DNA of 64,000 nucleotides from Pectobacterium parmentieri. Lineage in GTDB: Bacteria; Pseudomonadota; Gammaproteobacteria; Enterobacterales; Enterobacteriaceae. The position numbers and the translations under genes were made by a program. The notes under the pieces are model-generated. The model was not told where the DNA came from, did not search any database, and saw nothing but the letters and a program-made list of their open reading frames with translations. Where the stretch lies: the NCBI RefSeq assembly GCF_001742145.1, contig NZ_CP015749.1:124001-188000 (forward strand), read 5' to 3'. The first letter of the stretch is position 1; every line of letters starts with the position of its first letter. Of this stretch, positions 10,137 through 19,092 are shown in pieces.

Positions 10137-10592
10137 ATGAGTCTGATATGGCATGACTGGGATGTGACAGACCTGAATGTGTATGCGCTGCATGACATAT
10201 TGGCGTTGCGCAGTCAGGTATTCGTGGTTGAGCAAATCTGCCCCTATCTGGATATTGATGGGCGCGATCTGCTAGAAGGCAATCGCCATATTGCGGCGTA
10301 TCGTGATGGCAAGCTGGCCGCCTATGCCCGGCTGCTCGCCCCGCATCCGAACAACGATGTGGTGACGATTGGGCGAGTGATTGTCGCGCCGCATGCCCGC
10401 GGGCAACATCTGGGGCATCAGCTCATGGAGCACGCGCTGATTGCCTGCGCACGCCACTGGCCGCAGAAACCTCTTTTCCTCTCTGCGCAGGCTCATCTGC
10501 AAGCATTCTACGGCGCATTCGGCTTTGTGGCGACCGGTGAGATATATGACGAAGACGGCATTCCGCATATTGATATGTTGTCGGCGTTCTGA
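10137..10592 (+). CDS. elaA: ElaA-family GNAT acetyltransferase
   Basis: A 151-residue protein of the ElaA branch of GNAT acetyltransferases, whose substrate is not established. The match to E. coli ElaA includes LRSQVFVVEQICPYLDIDG near the N-terminus, IGRVIVAPHARGQHLGHQLM for the acetyl-CoA site, and AQAHLQAFYGAFGF followed by EDGIPHIDM at the C-terminus. The ATG follows GGAAGGGTTACA. It is 11 bp after lplT and probably co-transcribed with aas-lplT; the unit ends at the terminator at 10639-10670. Confidence 0.9.
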   Translation: MSLIWHDWDVTDLNVYALHDILALRSQVFVVEQICPYLDIDGRDLLEGNRHIAAYRDGKLAAYARLLAPHPNNDVVTIGRVIVAPHARGQHLGHQLMEHALIACARHWPQKPLFLSAQAHLQAFYGAFGFVATGEIYDEDGIPHIDMLSAF

Positions 10593-10638
10593 GGTATATG
10601 ACTAAGCGGCGAAAGGAATCGGAGGTCGCGGCGTAAAG

Positions 10639-10670
10639 AAAGAACCGGCATAGCGTGTTGCCGGTTCTTT
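10639..10670. terminator. Bidirectional terminator between elaA and the entericidin gene
   Basis: AAAGAACCGGCA and TGCCGGTTCTTT form a perfect 12-bp stem around an 8-base loop. T-rich tracts follow on both strands, so it can serve both convergent genes. Confidence 0.85.
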
Positions 10671-10686
10671 GTTATTTGACGGTAGG

Positions 10687-10818
10687 TTAGCTGGCGGCGT
10701 GTGAAATTTTACTCCCCAGCTTCTGCACATCTTCGCCAAAACCGCGTGTGGTATTACAGCCGCTCAATGTTGCTGTGACCAGCAGCGCTACTACGATTGT
10801 TGTTATACGTTTCATCAT
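10687..10818 (-). CDS. ecnA: Entericidin-type small lipoprotein
   Basis: A 43-residue protein, too short for ordinary ORF listings. It starts MMKRITTIVVALLVTATLSG and continues CNTTRGFGEDVQKLGS, ending HAAS. The LSGC lipobox predicts cleavage before Cys21, leaving a tiny lipidated peptide of about 23 residues. The CNTxRGFGEDxxxLG core and the -AAS end match E. coli EcnA, the entericidin A antidote peptide, better than EcnB. In E. coli ecnA and ecnB are adjacent near efp; here the gene is alone beside elaA. It is convergent with elaA and shares its terminator. The 230 bp upstream hold its promoter and nothing else that I recognise. Confidence 0.85.
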   Translation of the reverse strand: MMKRITTIVVALLVTATLSGCNTTRGFGEDVQKLGSKISHAAS

Positions 10819-11052
10819 CGTTACCCGCAGGTGGTTGTAAACAGGGGTGATAAGTCGTGCGTGATAGGTTCCTACTGTGTCATAACCGCAGATGAAAATT
10901 CAATCCTTGTATGGCCTGAACCGGCTGATATCGTTTGAAATTATGTTGCTACCGATGGGTATTAGTTCAGACCTGGCTTGGTACTACACAGGGTTAAACC
11001 TAATCAGGCAGGTAGTTTTGTGGTAGCAGTGAAAATACATTGTGATATGAAC

Positions 11053-11622
11053 TTAAGGTTTTACTTGCGGAAGTTTGTAAACGCCGACGTTCCAGTGCTC
11101 TCTTCCCAGGCGACAATTTTCTATACAACCCAACGAGATGAGTTCTCTTGCAATAAGCCGATTCATAACGCCGTGTCCCATCAGCAACACGGGACGATTT
11201 GATTTTTTAGCATGATTTACCAGTAATTCTGCGGCCTTGAAAGCACGTTTTTTTGCCATTCCTAAACTTTCAGCCCTATTTGACATGCCACAGAGCCACA
11301 TGACACGAAAAAAAACTGCCCAGTATGTGGGGGGTAACTTAACGCCATGTATCCTGATTAAAGGTAGGTCCGCTTCCCTGAACACGTCGTCAATGATGTC
11401 AGGTTCACATCCGAGCGCACTTAAAGAGGAAAGTGCTCTTGGCAGAGGGCTACTTATGATCAGCGATGCTTTGGATGCCATTGATTTTCTTGATTCTGGA
11501 GGCATATCGCTGCCCGTATCCGAAAGATTGTATTGTGCAACCCAGTCAGCCATTTCATCGCAATTCACTTTCGGATTGCCAATGTAAGTGGGCTTTCCAT
11601 GACGCATCAAAATAATTTCCAT
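11053..11622 (-). CDS. Histidine phosphatase family protein
   Basis: A 189-residue member of the phosphoglycerate-mutase-like histidine phosphatase superfamily. The N-terminal MEIILMRHGKPTY holds the catalytic RHG. A second histidine is in VLLMGHGVMNRL near the C-terminus, and ISSPLPRALSS supplies a conserved arginine. It may be a phosphatase for a small phospho-compound or protein; no substrate can be assigned. The gene stands alone between the entericidin gene and hemW. It appears richer in A/T than its neighbours and has no counterpart at this place in E. coli as I recall it, so horizontal gain is possible. Confidence 0.75.
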   Translation of the reverse strand: MEIILMRHGKPTYIGNPKVNCDEMADWVAQYNLSDTGSDMPPESRKSMASKASLIISSPLPRALSSLSALGCEPDIIDDVFREADLPLIRIHGVKLPPTYWAVFFRVMWLCGMSNRAESLGMAKKRAFKAAELLVNHAKKSNRPVLLMGHGVMNRLIARELISLGCIENCRLGREHWNVGVYKLPQVKP

Positions 11623-11992
11623 ATATTGCTTCTTGTTTATCGGTTTCGCAGATTAATGCGTTGAAGCGATGATGTTATACCACCATTTTTGAATTGACCA
11701 TGTAGGTTGCAAGAGTCCAGAGGATGCCGGACAAAATCGGCTGAAAGTACCACAATATTTTTAAATAGCTCAGTGTCTGCTTTTCGCTGTCAGTTCAAAT
11801 CTGAGCTAATGCAGCTTATGGAGGACTGAAAGAAAAAATAGCGTATGTCTGACGACGGAAAATGAGTACAGGTATTGCCCAAGTCCTTTGCGTTCGATGC
11901 CGCTCTGTAAGCGTGGTAAACGTTACAGAAGAGAACCAGAAGGGAAAGCGGTGGGCCGATTTACCAGAGAAAACGTGCCCACTTGATTGTTG
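11623..11992. other. 370-bp gap without a recognised gene
   Basis: This lies between the start of the histidine phosphatase gene and the end of hemW, both on the minus strand. A 74-codon plus-strand ORF (11862-12086) overlaps hemW antisense and shows no recognisable family, so it is not called. The region should contain the phosphatase promoter and the 3' end of the hemW transcript; no clear terminator hairpin was found. Confidence 0.4.
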
Positions 11993-13132
11993 CTATTCTT
12001 CCGCCAGAAACAGCTCCAGCAGGGAATTCAGAAACAGTTTACCGTGTTCGGTGATTTGCCAATGCGTGGTGGTTTCCGTCAGATAGCCTTGTGCCAACGC
12101 CTGATCCAACTGTGAGCGGATGCTGTGTTCTTCCAGACCGGTATAGGCCGTGAAATCCGCGCGCGGGGCGGCTTCCAGCAGGCGAAAGCGGTTCATGAAG
12201 AACTCAAAAGGTCGATCGTCGTTGGCAACATCGTGCTGCTTATCCAGATACGTGCCCTGCATATAGCCACGCGGATGGCGAACTTTTACCGTGCGCAGAA
12301 TGCGACCATCGCTGAAGGTCAGCTTGCCGTGCGCTCCGCAGCCAATCCCTAAATAGTCACCGAAACGCCAGTAGTTCAGGTTGTGCTGGCACTGGTAGCC
12401 CGGCTTGGCGTAGGCGGAGGTTTCATATTGCTGGTAACCGGCCGCGCTCAGCAGTGCGTGACCTTGCTCGTAGATGTCCCACAGCGCATCGTCGTCCGGT
12501 AGCGTTGGCGGGCGTGAGCTAAACAGCGTATTAGGTTCGATGGTCAACTGATACCACGATAAATGCGGCGGATTGAGTGCAATAGCCTGACGCAGGTCGT
12601 CCAGCGCTTCGTCCAGCGACTGATCCGGCAGGCCGTGCATCAAGTCCAGATTAAAACTGCGTAATCCCAGACCCGTCGCTAGCTGTGCCGCGCGTTTGGC
12701 CTCGTCGGGGCCGTGAATACGACCGAGGCGCGTCAGCTTTTGCGCATCGAAACTCTGAACGCCGATGGAGATACGGTTAATACCCGCGCGCTGATAGCCG
12801 CTGAAACGATCGGCTTCAACCGTACCGGGGTTGGCTTCCATCGTAATTTCGGCGTCCGGCGTTAAAGGAATTCTTGCCCGCACACCGTCGAGCAACGCCT
12901 GCATTGCCTCTGCGCTTAGCAAGCTGGGTGTACCACCGCCGATAAAGATCGAATGCAGTTCACGACCGCTCGCCAGCGGCAAATCGGCATCCAGATCCGC
13001 CAGCAGGTGATCGACATATTCCTGATGCGGCACGTCGCCTTTCAGCGCGTGAGAGTTGAAGTCGCAATACGGACATTTCTGTACGCACCACGGAATATGA
13101 ATGTACAGGCTGAGCGGGGGAAGCTTAAGCAT
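11993..13132 (-). CDS. hemW: Heme chaperone HemW (radical-SAM family)
   Basis: HemW (YggW) resembles coproporphyrinogen dehydrogenase HemN but acts as a heme-binding chaperone. The 379-residue protein begins [25 protein letters not shown], shown here only to fix the start: the cysteine motif CX3CX2C (C-VQK-C-PY-C) binds the 4Fe-4S cluster. [10 protein letters not shown] and the C-terminal [14 protein letters not shown] are family landmarks. The start at 13132 matches E. coli; a longer frame to 13198 would add 22 residues lying inside rdgB. It overlaps the end of rdgB by 8 bp, which suggests translational coupling in the yggS-proC-yggT-yggU-rdgB-hemW run. Confidence 0.93.
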   Translation of the reverse strand: MLKLPPLSLYIHIPWCVQKCPYCDFNSHALKGDVPHQEYVDHLLADLDADLPLASGRELHSIFIGGGTPSLLSAEAMQALLDGVRARIPLTPDAEITMEANPGTVEADRFSGYQRAGINRISIGVQSFDAQKLTRLGRIHGPDEAKRAAQLATGLGLRSFNLDLMHGLPDQSLDEALDDLRQAIALNPPHLSWYQLTIEPNTLFSSRPPTLPDDDALWDIYEQGHALLSAAGYQQYETSAYAKPGYQCQHNLNYWRFGDYLGIGCGAHGKLTFSDGRILRTVKVRHPRGYMQGTYLDKQHDVANDDRPFEFFMNRFRLLEAAPRADFTAYTGLEEHSIRSQLDQALAQGYLTETTTHWQITEHGKLFLNSLLELFLAEE

Positions 13133-13718
13133 TGCGTAGCGCATCCAGCAACAAGCGCAGCGCCTGACCGCGGTGAGACTGCGCGTTCTTCTCTTCACGC
13201 GTCAGTTCCGCTGCCGTTTTACCCAGCTCCGGCACGAAGAAGATCGGGTCATAGCCGAAGCCACCGTTGCCCGCCGCTTCATGCGTCAGCACACCCTGCC
13301 AGCTACCGTGGCAGACAATTGGTGTCGGGTCTTCCGCGTGGCGCAGATACACCAGCACGCAGTGGAAGCTGGCGCGGCGCTGTTCGTCCGGTACGTCTTT
13401 TAGTGTCAGCAGTAGCTTATCCAGATTTTGCTGGTCGCTGGCATCCACGCCCGCGTAGCGTGCCGAGTAAATGCCCGGAGCACCGCCCAGCGCATCGACA
13501 GCCAGACCAGAATCATCGGCAATCGCTGGTAATCCCGTGATATGCGCTGCATGACGTGCTTTCAGGATGGCGTTTTCGATGAAGGTCAGACCGGTTTCTT
13601 CGGCGGAATCCACGCCTAGTTCGGTCTGCGCCACAATATCCAGACCGAAATCGGCCAGCAAGCTGGCGAGCTCGCGCACTTTACCGGGGTTTCCGGTAGC
13701 CAAAACCACTTTTTGCAT
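13125..13718 (-). CDS. rdgB: XTP/dITP pyrophosphatase
   Basis: RdgB hydrolyses the non-canonical nucleotides dITP, dXTP and XTP to monophosphates, keeping deaminated purines out of DNA. At 197 residues it equals E. coli RdgB and has the Ham1 signature [18 protein letters not shown], the [14 protein letters not shown] segment and [10 protein letters not shown]. The second of two consecutive ATG codons (13718) is chosen because AGGA lies at better spacing and E. coli starts there. It is 17 bp after yggU and overlaps hemW by 8 bp. Confidence 0.94.
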   Translation of the reverse strand: MQKVVLATGNPGKVRELASLLADFGLDIVAQTELGVDSAEETGLTFIENAILKARHAAHITGLPAIADDSGLAVDALGGAPGIYSARYAGVDASDQQNLDKLLLTLKDVPDEQRRASFHCVLVYLRHAEDPTPIVCHGSWQGVLTHEAAGNGGFGYDPIFFVPELGKTAAELTREEKNAQSHRGQALRLLLDALRNA

Positions 13719-13735
13719 CATCTTGTCCTGCGTAT

Positions 13736-14026
13736 TTATTCAATGAAGTCCACGATGTCAGCCGGGATGTGTTGCGGATGGGTAATCCTAATCTGTTTAT
13801 GCCGCCCGAGTTCGCCTTTTTCAATCACGACCAGGCTCTTGGCGACCCGAAACTGTTTGGCGAGAAATTTGGTCAGATGGGCGTTGGCCTGCCCATCCAC
13901 CGGCGGTGCGGTGATGGCGACTTTCAATTCGTCGCCATGCAAACCCACGATCTGATCGCGGCTGGCTTTCGGCTGAATATACAGCCGAATCACCAGCGCG
14001 TCACCGTGGCGGGTAACGGCACTCAC
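13736..14026 (-). CDS. yggU: DUF167 family protein YggU
   Basis: A 96-residue conserved protein of unknown function (DUF167/UPF0235), with the family core [23 protein letters not shown] and [13 protein letters not shown] (written as separate motifs). Two GTG starts are possible. The one at 14026 gives the E. coli length and overlaps the yggT stop in a GTGA arrangement typical of coupled translation; 14038 would add four residues. It sits between yggT and rdgB, as in E. coli. Confidence 0.88.
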   Translation of the reverse strand: MSAVTRHGDALVIRLYIQPKASRDQIVGLHGDELKVAITAPPVDGQANAHLTKFLAKQFRVAKSLVVIEKGELGRHKQIRITHPQHIPADIVDFIE

Positions 14027-14592
14027 AGTAAAGACCACAGCCCAGGAAACAACGCCAAATTCAGGGAGGTAAAGAGATCAATAGTGAGACTTTTCAGCAA
14101 ATAAAGGATCAGAATGACGACCATTGCTGAGAAATCAATCCCCCCCATGGCGGGGAGTATCCGGCGGATCGGTGCCATCAGTGGTTCGGTCAATTGGTGC
14201 AACAGATATTCGATCGGGCTACGGCCCTGGCTGACCCAACTCATAATGGAACGAACGATTATCACCCAGAAAATGAGATGACCGATAGATTTTGCTAGCG
14301 CAAATACAGAGATTAAAATAAGCGTCAAATTTACTGGGATTGCGCCAAGATAAACCAGTATGAATAATTTAAAGGCTATCACTATAAAGGCGAGTAGCAG
14401 TGAGGCGCTGTCAATTGGCCCCAGCGACGGCAGAATACGACGTAGTGGGCCGACAGCCGGCTGAGTAATCTTGACGACAAACTGCGACAGCGGGTTATAG
14501 AAATCACTGCGTGACCACTGCATCCAGATGCGAAGTAATAACACCATAACGGGGATATCAAGCAGAGTAATCAGAAAAGTCAGGGTGAGCAT
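14023..14592 (-). CDS. yggT: YggT family integral membrane protein
   Basis: A 189-residue inner-membrane protein with two YGGT domains, each a pair of hydrophobic helices followed by a conserved segment ([20 protein letters not shown] in the first, [20 protein letters not shown] in the second). In E. coli YggT has been linked to osmotic stress tolerance; the mechanism is not known. It lies in the yggS-proC-yggT-yggU run, 49 bp after proC, and overlaps yggU by 4 bp. Confidence 0.9.
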   Translation of the reverse strand: MLTLTFLITLLDIPVMVLLLRIWMQWSRSDFYNPLSQFVVKITQPAVGPLRRILPSLGPIDSASLLLAFIVIAFKLFILVYLGAIPVNLTLILISVFALAKSIGHLIFWVIIVRSIMSWVSQGRSPIEYLLHQLTEPLMAPIRRILPAMGGIDFSAMVVILILYLLKSLTIDLFTSLNLALFPGLWSLL

Positions 14593-14641
14593 AAGTACGT
14601 CTTTTCCTTAATAAGATAAAGAATCGGGGGCATGCTTTTAA

Positions 14642-15463
14642 TTAAAAAAGCGTTTCCATTTCTTGTGCGCGAGCAATCGCCGCCTGCATGGCCTCAGCCA
14701 CGGTTTGCGTCAACTGCTGTTCGTTAAATACCCGTAGCGCTTCTGCCGTGGTGCCACCTTTGGAGGTGACATTTTCCCGCAGGGTCGACAGCGGCGTATC
14801 GGGATTGGCTTCAACCAATGCCGCAGCGCCCGACGCAGCCTGTTGCACCAACAGGCGAGCGGTTTCTTGATCGAACCCTTGGCGAATTACTTCCTGCTGC
14901 ATCGCTTCCATAAACAGGAAGAAATAGGCCGGTGCGCTGCCCGCCGCGGCGATCACGCCGTTAATGCCGGATTCTCTATCTACCCAGCAAATTTTACCGA
15001 CGCTCTGCATCAGTTGTGCGGTGAAGTCTTTATCTGCCTGGTTGACAGAGGCGGGGGCGTACATTCCGCTCATCCCTTTCCCGACCAGAGACGGCGTATT
15101 TGGCATGATGCGCACGATATTCAGCGGCTCACCCAGCAGCGCCTGAAAACGGGTGATACTGATTCCTGCCGCAATTGAGAGCACCAGCTTACCGGTGAAA
15201 TTGACCTGCTCACTCAGCGGTTCACACACGGTCGCCATCATCTGTGGTTTGACTGCCAGAACAATGACGTCCGCTTCCTGTGCACAGCGCACATTATCCG
15301 CGCTGCTGATGACGCCATATTGTGCAGCCAGCGCATCGCGGTTTTTACCCGAAGGTGCGCAGACGCTGATATGTTGAGCGGGGTAACCGCCGTTGACCAA
15401 TCCGGCGATAATGGCCTGTGCCATGTTCCCGGCACCAATAAACGCTATTTTACGTTGCTGCAT
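14642..15463 (-). CDS. proC: Pyrroline-5-carboxylate reductase
   Basis: ProC performs the last step of proline synthesis, reducing pyrroline-5-carboxylate with NAD(P)H. The protein begins MQQRKIAFIGAGNMAQAIIA, a Rossmann nucleotide-binding motif (GAGNMA), and has VRIMPNTPSLVGKGMSG and the C-terminal NVTSKGGTTAEAL signature. The start at 15463 (273 residues) is preferred over 15469 because AACGAGG then sits six bases upstream. It lies between yggS and yggT, a place where E. coli K-12 has no proC, but proC-yggS linkage is common in bacteria. A second, E. coli-like proC could exist elsewhere in the genome. Confidence 0.9.
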   Translation of the reverse strand: MQQRKIAFIGAGNMAQAIIAGLVNGGYPAQHISVCAPSGKNRDALAAQYGVISSADNVRCAQEADVIVLAVKPQMMATVCEPLSEQVNFTGKLVLSIAAGISITRFQALLGEPLNIVRIMPNTPSLVGKGMSGMYAPASVNQADKDFTAQLMQSVGKICWVDRESGINGVIAAAGSAPAYFFLFMEAMQQEVIRQGFDQETARLLVQQAASGAAALVEANPDTPLSTLRENVTSKGGTTAEALRVFNEQQLTQTVAEAMQAAIARAQEMETLF

Positions 15464-15539
15464 CTGCATCCTCGTTGCTCACCTGTTTGTCAAAGATGAC
15501 GTGCCTCTGCGGCTTATACGCTTTTGGCTGACTGTTTAT

Positions 15540-16253
15540 TTATGCGCTTTTTGCTGAATAGTCCCGTGCGCCAAAGATTGCCGTACCGATACGCACCAGC
15601 GTGCTGCCGGCAGTAATCGCTGCGCGCATGTCATCCGTCATCCCCATAGAGAGTGTATCAATATGCGGATAATTTACTGACAATGTTTGGAGCAGCGCTG
15701 CCATTTGTTTGAAAACAGCAAGCTGTTGTTCATAATCGGTTTCCGGTGCCGGAATCGCCATCAGGCCGCGCAGACGCAGGTTAGGTAATACGGCGACGCT
15801 GGTGGCGAGCTCTGCGAGTTCAGCCACCATAATGCCGGATTTACTCGGTTCACTGCTGATATTAATCTGCAACAGAATATTTAGCGGTGGCAAGGTGGTC
15901 GGGCGTTGTTCACTCAGGCGCTGCGCGATGCGCAGGCGATCCACCGTGTGGAACCAGTCAAAATTCTCAGCGACTAGCCGACTCTTGTTTGACTGTAACG
16001 GGCCGATAAAGTGCCATTCTAAAGGTGTGTCCGGGTGGTTTTCCTGGAAATAATGAACCTTCTCCACGCCTTCCTGAACGTAGTTCTCGCCAAACGCGCG
16101 TTGTCCTGCCGCAATGGCTTCTTCGATCGCGCTCACAGGTTTGGTTTTACTGACTGCAAGTAGCGTAATGTCTTCTGGTGACCGCGCGCAATGCTGTGCG
16201 GCGGTGGCGATTTGTTGCCGGATGTCCTGTAGATTCTGCTGGATTGTCGTCAT
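15540..16253 (-). CDS. yggS: PLP-binding protein YggS (PLPBP/PipY family)
   Basis: YggS binds pyridoxal 5'-phosphate and helps balance vitamin B6 and amino-acid pools; it has no proven enzyme activity. The 237-residue TIM-barrel protein has the PLP-binding lysine at position 36 in LLAVSKTKP, plus FGENYVQE, EWHFIGPLQSNK and the C-terminal LSMGMTDDMRAAITAGST phosphate-binding region (MGMSxD type). It is the first gene of a six-gene run. Only 21 bp separate its start from the divergent PilT-like gene, so its promoter must overlap that coding start. Confidence 0.94.
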   Translation of the reverse strand: MTTIQQNLQDIRQQIATAAQHCARSPEDITLLAVSKTKPVSAIEEAIAAGQRAFGENYVQEGVEKVHYFQENHPDTPLEWHFIGPLQSNKSRLVAENFDWFHTVDRLRIAQRLSEQRPTTLPPLNILLQINISSEPSKSGIMVAELAELATSVAVLPNLRLRGLMAIPAPETDYEQQLAVFKQMAALLQTLSVNYPHIDTLSMGMTDDMRAAITAGSTLVRIGTAIFGARDYSAKSA

Positions 16254-16274
16254 GGTTATTCAGGAGGTTAATCT

Positions 16275-17291
16275 ATGGAGTTGGATGAGTGGGTGGCGCG
16301 TAGTGTAAAACATAATGCCTCTGATCTGCACCTTTGTAGCGGGCACCCTCCGGTGTTACGTGTGGATGGGCGGCTACAGCCTGAAAATACCTTACCACGT
16401 TTAACGCCGGAACAGGTGGCACAATGGTGTGATGCCTGGCTCGAACCGGTTCAGAGAGAGCAGTTGCGGCAGATTGGGCAAGTGGACGGCACGTTAATGT
16501 TGCCTGATGGGCAACGGCTGCGGGTCAATGTGTTTCACCAGCGGGAAGGGCTGTCTGTCGCGCTGCGTATTATCCCGTTTTTTCAACCTTCATTGGATGA
16601 ATTACATGCGCCACCCGTTCTTGCGACGCTGTTGGAGAAACCAAATGGGCTGATCCTGATTACTGGTGCGACGGGCAGCGGTAAATCTACGACGTTGGCG
16701 GCAATGGTCGGGGCGTTAAATGACAGCAGCGATCGCCATGTGATCACGTTGGAAGATCCGATCGAATTTATTCATACCAGCCGACGCTGCCTGATCCAAC
16801 AACGAGAGATCGGTGCACACAGCGCGTCTTTTGCGCAGGCGCTACGGGCGGCATTAAGGGAAGATCCCGATGTTATTCTACTGGGAGAACTGCGCGATAC
16901 GGAGACGATTCGGCTGGCGTTAACGGCGGCAGAAACCGGCCATCTGGTGCTGTCAACGTTACATACACGTAGTGCACCGCAGGCTGTTGATCGGTTGATT
17001 GATGTCTTCCCCGGTGAAGAGAAAGCGTATGTTCGCAGCCAGTTAGCCACCTGTTTGCAGGCCGTGGTGGCGCAAAAATTGTTGCCCGCAGCACAAGGTG
17101 GCCGAATCGCGCTGTATGAAGTGCTGACTGCCACCGCGGCAGTCAGCAACTTGATTCGTGAGGGGAAAACGCACCAGCTTCCCGGCCTGATGCAAACCGG
17201 AGTTGCTGCGGGAATGCAAACGTTCGAACAAAGCGACCAGCAGCGTTGCCGGGATGGGCTTATTTCACACAGTTACGCCCTTGCCGTTTAG
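16275..17291 (+). CDS. PilT-like retraction ATPase (YggR family)
   Basis: A cytoplasmic hexameric-type secretion ATPase of 338 residues related to PilT, which powers type IV pilus retraction. It shows ASDLHL near the N-terminus, Walker A GATGSGKST at 131-139, the Asp box ITLEDPIEF, Walker B ILLGELRD, the His box HLVLSTLHT and a C-terminal SNLIREGKTHQ that resembles the PilT AIRNLIRE motif. CAGGAGG precedes the ATG. E. coli has the same gene (yggR) next to yggS, also without other pilus genes nearby. Its 3' end overlaps the convergent GGDEF gene by 32 bp. Confidence 0.9.
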   Translation: MELDEWVARSVKHNASDLHLCSGHPPVLRVDGRLQPENTLPRLTPEQVAQWCDAWLEPVQREQLRQIGQVDGTLMLPDGQRLRVNVFHQREGLSVALRIIPFFQPSLDELHAPPVLATLLEKPNGLILITGATGSGKSTTLAAMVGALNDSSDRHVITLEDPIEFIHTSRRCLIQQREIGAHSASFAQALRAALREDPDVILLGELRDTETIRLALTAAETGHLVLSTLHTRSAPQAVDRLIDVFPGEEKAYVRSQLATCLQAVVAQKLLPAAQGGRIALYEVLTATAAVSNLIREGKTHQLPGLMQTGVAAGMQTFEQSDQQRCRDGLISHSYALAV

Positions 17292-19092
17292 CGGAATAAA
17301 GGTTTTCATCGGCTAGCTGAATCCAGTCCTCAACGGAGGCAAACTCAGGTCGGTAGGCAGCAATCCCTGCGCTGATCGTAAAATGCAGGCTCTGGCGATC
17401 GTATTCCAGCGTATGTTGCTCAATCGCTTTACGAATACGCTCGATCGTCATCACCGCCGTTTGGTAGGAGACATCTTTTAACAGAATGATGAACTCCTCA
17501 CCGCCGAGACGGGCGACCAGATCCTCCTGACGTAATGACATACGCATCAACATCGCCAGTTCTTTGAGAACGGCATCGCCAGCCAGATGGCCATATTTGT
17601 CATTAATATTTTTGAAGGAATCGATATCAATAATGGCCAGGCAACTTTTATCTGCGTGCTGATTTTGCTGTATGAGTTGGAAAAAAGCACTGGCCTGCTC
17701 GAAGAAGGTGCTGCGATTCGGCAGGCCAGTCAGAAAATCATGCCCCGCGTTAAAGCGGAGAGAGGCTTCTACCTGTGCGCGCTTATCCTCCAGCGAACGG
17801 GCGTGAATAATGATACCGAGCGTTTTCACCAACGGAGCCAGTAGTTCGATCATCGTTTGATCGTAACCGTTCCGACGGTTAGCTAGTGCGATCATTCCGA
17901 TCGCTTTGCCGTCGTGGGTGATAGGAATGCCAAGCAGGGAATACAGCGCAGGATGGATGGGCGGAAGGTCCCGGCCTGCTTTTTGCCTCAATAGGTTATT
18001 GGTGCAAACCACGGTGTTGTGGGTCACAACATGGCCAAACAGATTATCAAGTTTACGAAGCCTCAGGCCGCCGTGGGTTCTGCGCTGGTGTCTGTACCAG
18101 GCCAGCGTGTCTTCGTCCCAGGCAAGGTTGGAAATCGCAGGCAGGTATAGCGATTGGCCGTTTTCATCTTCCTGCAATGTGGCGATAAAACCGAAGCTGC
18201 TGTTGGTCACGTCAAGCAGTCGCTCAAAGACTTTATCGCAGGCTGAAGGCAGATTATGGTCGAGCAGAAAACTGTCATGGACTGACAGCAGGATATCGAG
18301 AATGATGCCTTGCTGATGGGCTTTTTTTTCGGTTTCAACGTTTTGCGTGATGTTGTGAGCATATTTAATGATTTTTCTCACATTGCCTTCACTATCCATG
18401 ATTGGACTGTAGGTTGCCTGTATCCAGAATGAATGATTGTCCTTACCCAATCGGTGGAAGCGTCCGCTGATGGGATGGCCTCGATGCAAAGTCTCCCAGA
18501 ATGTCTGATAGTCAGCTTGTTCGGTATAAAGGGGTTCACAGAGTGATTTGTGGTGCAGGCCGAGAATTTCCTTTTCTTCATAGCCTGTCAGCATCAGATA
18601 GTGTTTATTGACGTGGGTGATATAGCCGTCTTTATCAAATTCGATTACGCCTTGCGCATTTTCAATCGCATCCAACTGTGCCCGATGTTCTGACATCAGA
18701 CGCTTTTCCTGAGTAATATCAAGCGCCAGTTTTATTACGCCAATACGGCGGCCGGAATGATCCATAATGGGCGTATAAGCGGCGTGTAGCCAAATAATGT
18801 CCCCTTTTTGATTTTTTCGTTGGAATTCTCCCGCATTAATATTTCCTTTAACCACATCGTGCCAGAAATGATCGTGTTTTTGTCGCAATCCTTCTGGCAG
18901 GAAAAATGTGTGATTTTTCTGAATAATATCTTCTTTTTTATAGCCCAGTATTTTACAAAAAAGAGGATTGGCTTCAACCAGTTTCCCAGCCAGATCAAAC
19001 TCGGCAATGGCATAAACGGAATTGAGCGCGTGCAGTTTGGCTTCATTGTCAAACCTGGTAATCAAATCAACATCAACTGACTGATTATTCAT
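17260..19092 (-). CDS. PAS-PAS-GAF-GGDEF diguanylate cyclase
   Basis: A soluble 610-residue signalling protein predicted to make cyclic di-GMP. In order it has PAS 1 (~20-130, ending GVIKLALDITQEKR), PAS 2 (~138-255, ending KYAHNITQ), a GAF-like domain (~265-435) and GGDEF (~445-610). The catalytic motif is GGEEF at 530-534, a functional variant, and the allosteric inhibitory site RxxD (RQED, 521-524) stands five residues before it, so product inhibition is likely. No membrane segment or EAL domain. The PAS domains resemble those of redox or flavin sensors, but no ligand can be named. Not assigned to a known E. coli gene. Confidence 0.9.
   Translation of the reverse strand: MNNQSVDVDLITRFDNEAKLHALNSVYAIAEFDLAGKLVEANPLFCKILGYKKEDIIQKNHTFFLPEGLRQKHDHFWHDVVKGNINAGEFQRKNQKGDIIWLHAAYTPIMDHSGRRIGVIKLALDITQEKRLMSEHRAQLDAIENAQGVIEFDKDGYITHVNKHYLMLTGYEEKEILGLHHKSLCEPLYTEQADYQTFWETLHRGHPISGRFHRLGKDNHSFWIQATYSPIMDSEGNVRKIIKYAHNITQNVETEKKAHQQGIILDILLSVHDSFLLDHNLPSACDKVFERLLDVTNSSFGFIATLQEDENGQSLYLPAISNLAWDEDTLAWYRHQRRTHGGLRLRKLDNLFGHVVTHNTVVCTNNLLRQKAGRDLPPIHPALYSLLGIPITHDGKAIGMIALANRRNGYDQTMIELLAPLVKTLGIIIHARSLEDKRAQVEASLRFNAGHDFLTGLPNRSTFFEQASAFFQLIQQNQHADKSCLAIIDIDSFKNINDKYGHLAGDAVLKELAMLMRMSLRQEDLVARLGGEEFIILLKDVSYQTAVMTIERIRKAIEQHTLEYDRQSLHFTISAGIAAYRPEFASVEDWIQLADENLYSAKRQGRNCVK

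Noticed and set aside
11862-12086. 74-codon plus-strand ORF beside hemW
   Set aside because: No ribosome-binding site or family signature, and its second half is antisense to hemW.
17260-19092. GGEEF motif as a sign of an inactive cyclase
   Set aside because: GGEEF is a recognised active variant of GGDEF, and the neighbouring substrate and RxxD residues are intact.
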